From positions 1-64,000 of the forward strand of contig NZ_VORY01000017.1 of assembly GCF_007997295.1 (NCBI RefSeq): a stretch of DNA of 64,000 nt, read 5' to 3'. Shown here one piece after another: positions 63,859 to 64,000 of the stretch (position 1 is its first letter; each line of letters starts with the position of its first letter). A program made the position numbers and the translations under genes. A model generated the notes under the pieces. The model saw nothing but the letters and a program-made list of their open reading frames with translations, searched no databases and was not told where the DNA came from. The DNA is from Gillisia hiemivivida. Lineage in GTDB: Bacteria > Bacteroidota > Bacteroidia > Flavobacteriales > Flavobacteriaceae.

Positions 63859-64000
63859 TTACATAGTTCTCATGAACCATCTCTTTAAATAGGGTAATTC
63901 TTTAATAGCTGCCTGGGCAGCTTCCAATGTTATTTCATCATGCACTTCTGCCATTTCTATAAATTTTACTTCTAATTTATGCAATGTTAAAGATGGATCT
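63859..64000 (-). CDS. Partial gene at the right edge, conserved small protein
   Basis: The last 47 codons of a leftward gene whose start lies off the window. The sequence reads DPSLTLHKLEVKFIEMAEVH and ITLEAAQAAIKELPYLKRWF and ends in MRTM. It is helical and charged, without a recognised domain. Its closeness to the next gene suggests a two-gene unit. Confidence 0.55.
   Translation of the reverse strand, partial: DPSLTLHKLEVKFIEMAEVHDEITLEAAQAAIKELPYLKRWFMRTM

Overview
The window is a chromosomal segment of a Bacteroidota member, almost certainly Flavobacteriaceae. The evidence is the low GC, promoters of the TAnnTTTG type, gldF/gldG gliding genes, DUF4294/DUF4159/DUF4175 families, BatA/MoxR/DUF58 genes and many lipoproteins with an FTSC-type lipobox. 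A marine genus related to Gramella/Salegentibacter is plausible, but I cannot fix the genus from sequence alone. No tRNA, rRNA, CRISPR array, prophage or intact insertion sequence was found.

Layout. 1-500: two strong leftward promoters with a leader that looks like the start of a stable-RNA operon lying off the left edge, then a GC-rich structured segment. 0.5-15.8 kb: mainly housekeeping genes (DUF4294, M42 peptidase, topoisomerase IB, GH16 glucanase, purC, PhoH, SAM hydroxide adenosyltransferase, gldF-gldG, dnaN, mnmE, a universal stress protein). A 950-base non-coding tract after dnaN is packed with tandem and palindromic repeats, and a copy of the same repeat sits in frame inside mnmE. 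16.1-19.7 kb: a two-gene Nudix + PLD/SF2-helicase/DUF3427 module with an overlapping start, a candidate genome-defence or repair unit. 19.9-30 kb: accessory region with outer-membrane barrel proteins, a spondin-domain lipoprotein, Nudix, a TPR-adenylate cyclase and an HD phosphohydrolase, separated by long poor intergenic tracts with gene remnants.

30.5-41.7 kb: CDGSH protein, then a tight six-gene operon (DUF4159, MoxR ATPase, DUF58, BatA, DUF4175, membrane GATase-like protein) and a TldD/PmbA pair whose TldD has a Tat-like leader. 42.3-52.8 kb: a leftward signalling/envelope cluster. A seven-PAS hybrid histidine kinase runs into an HPt protein across an A10 run, followed by a degenerate receiver-HPt protein, a response regulator, a HEAT protein, a membrane glycosyltransferase family 2 synthase and a glycerophosphodiesterase. 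It looks like a phosphorelay coupled to polysaccharide synthesis.

53-64 kb: paralogous membrane proteins, two neighbouring frameshifted genes (methyltransferase and HD), PAP2 phosphatase, a GT2/LAB_N lipid-glycosylation pair, rimK, a lipocalin-like lipoprotein, a pseudouridine synthase, an M3 peptidase and small flavobacterial proteins.

The most distinctive genome-scale signal is a family of 110-160 base dispersed repeats (five copies, all in the same orientation) with exchangeable hairpins. A short palindromic core (TCCCGA, four-base loop, TCGGGA) is shared with the dnaN-mnmE array and the insertion in mnmE.
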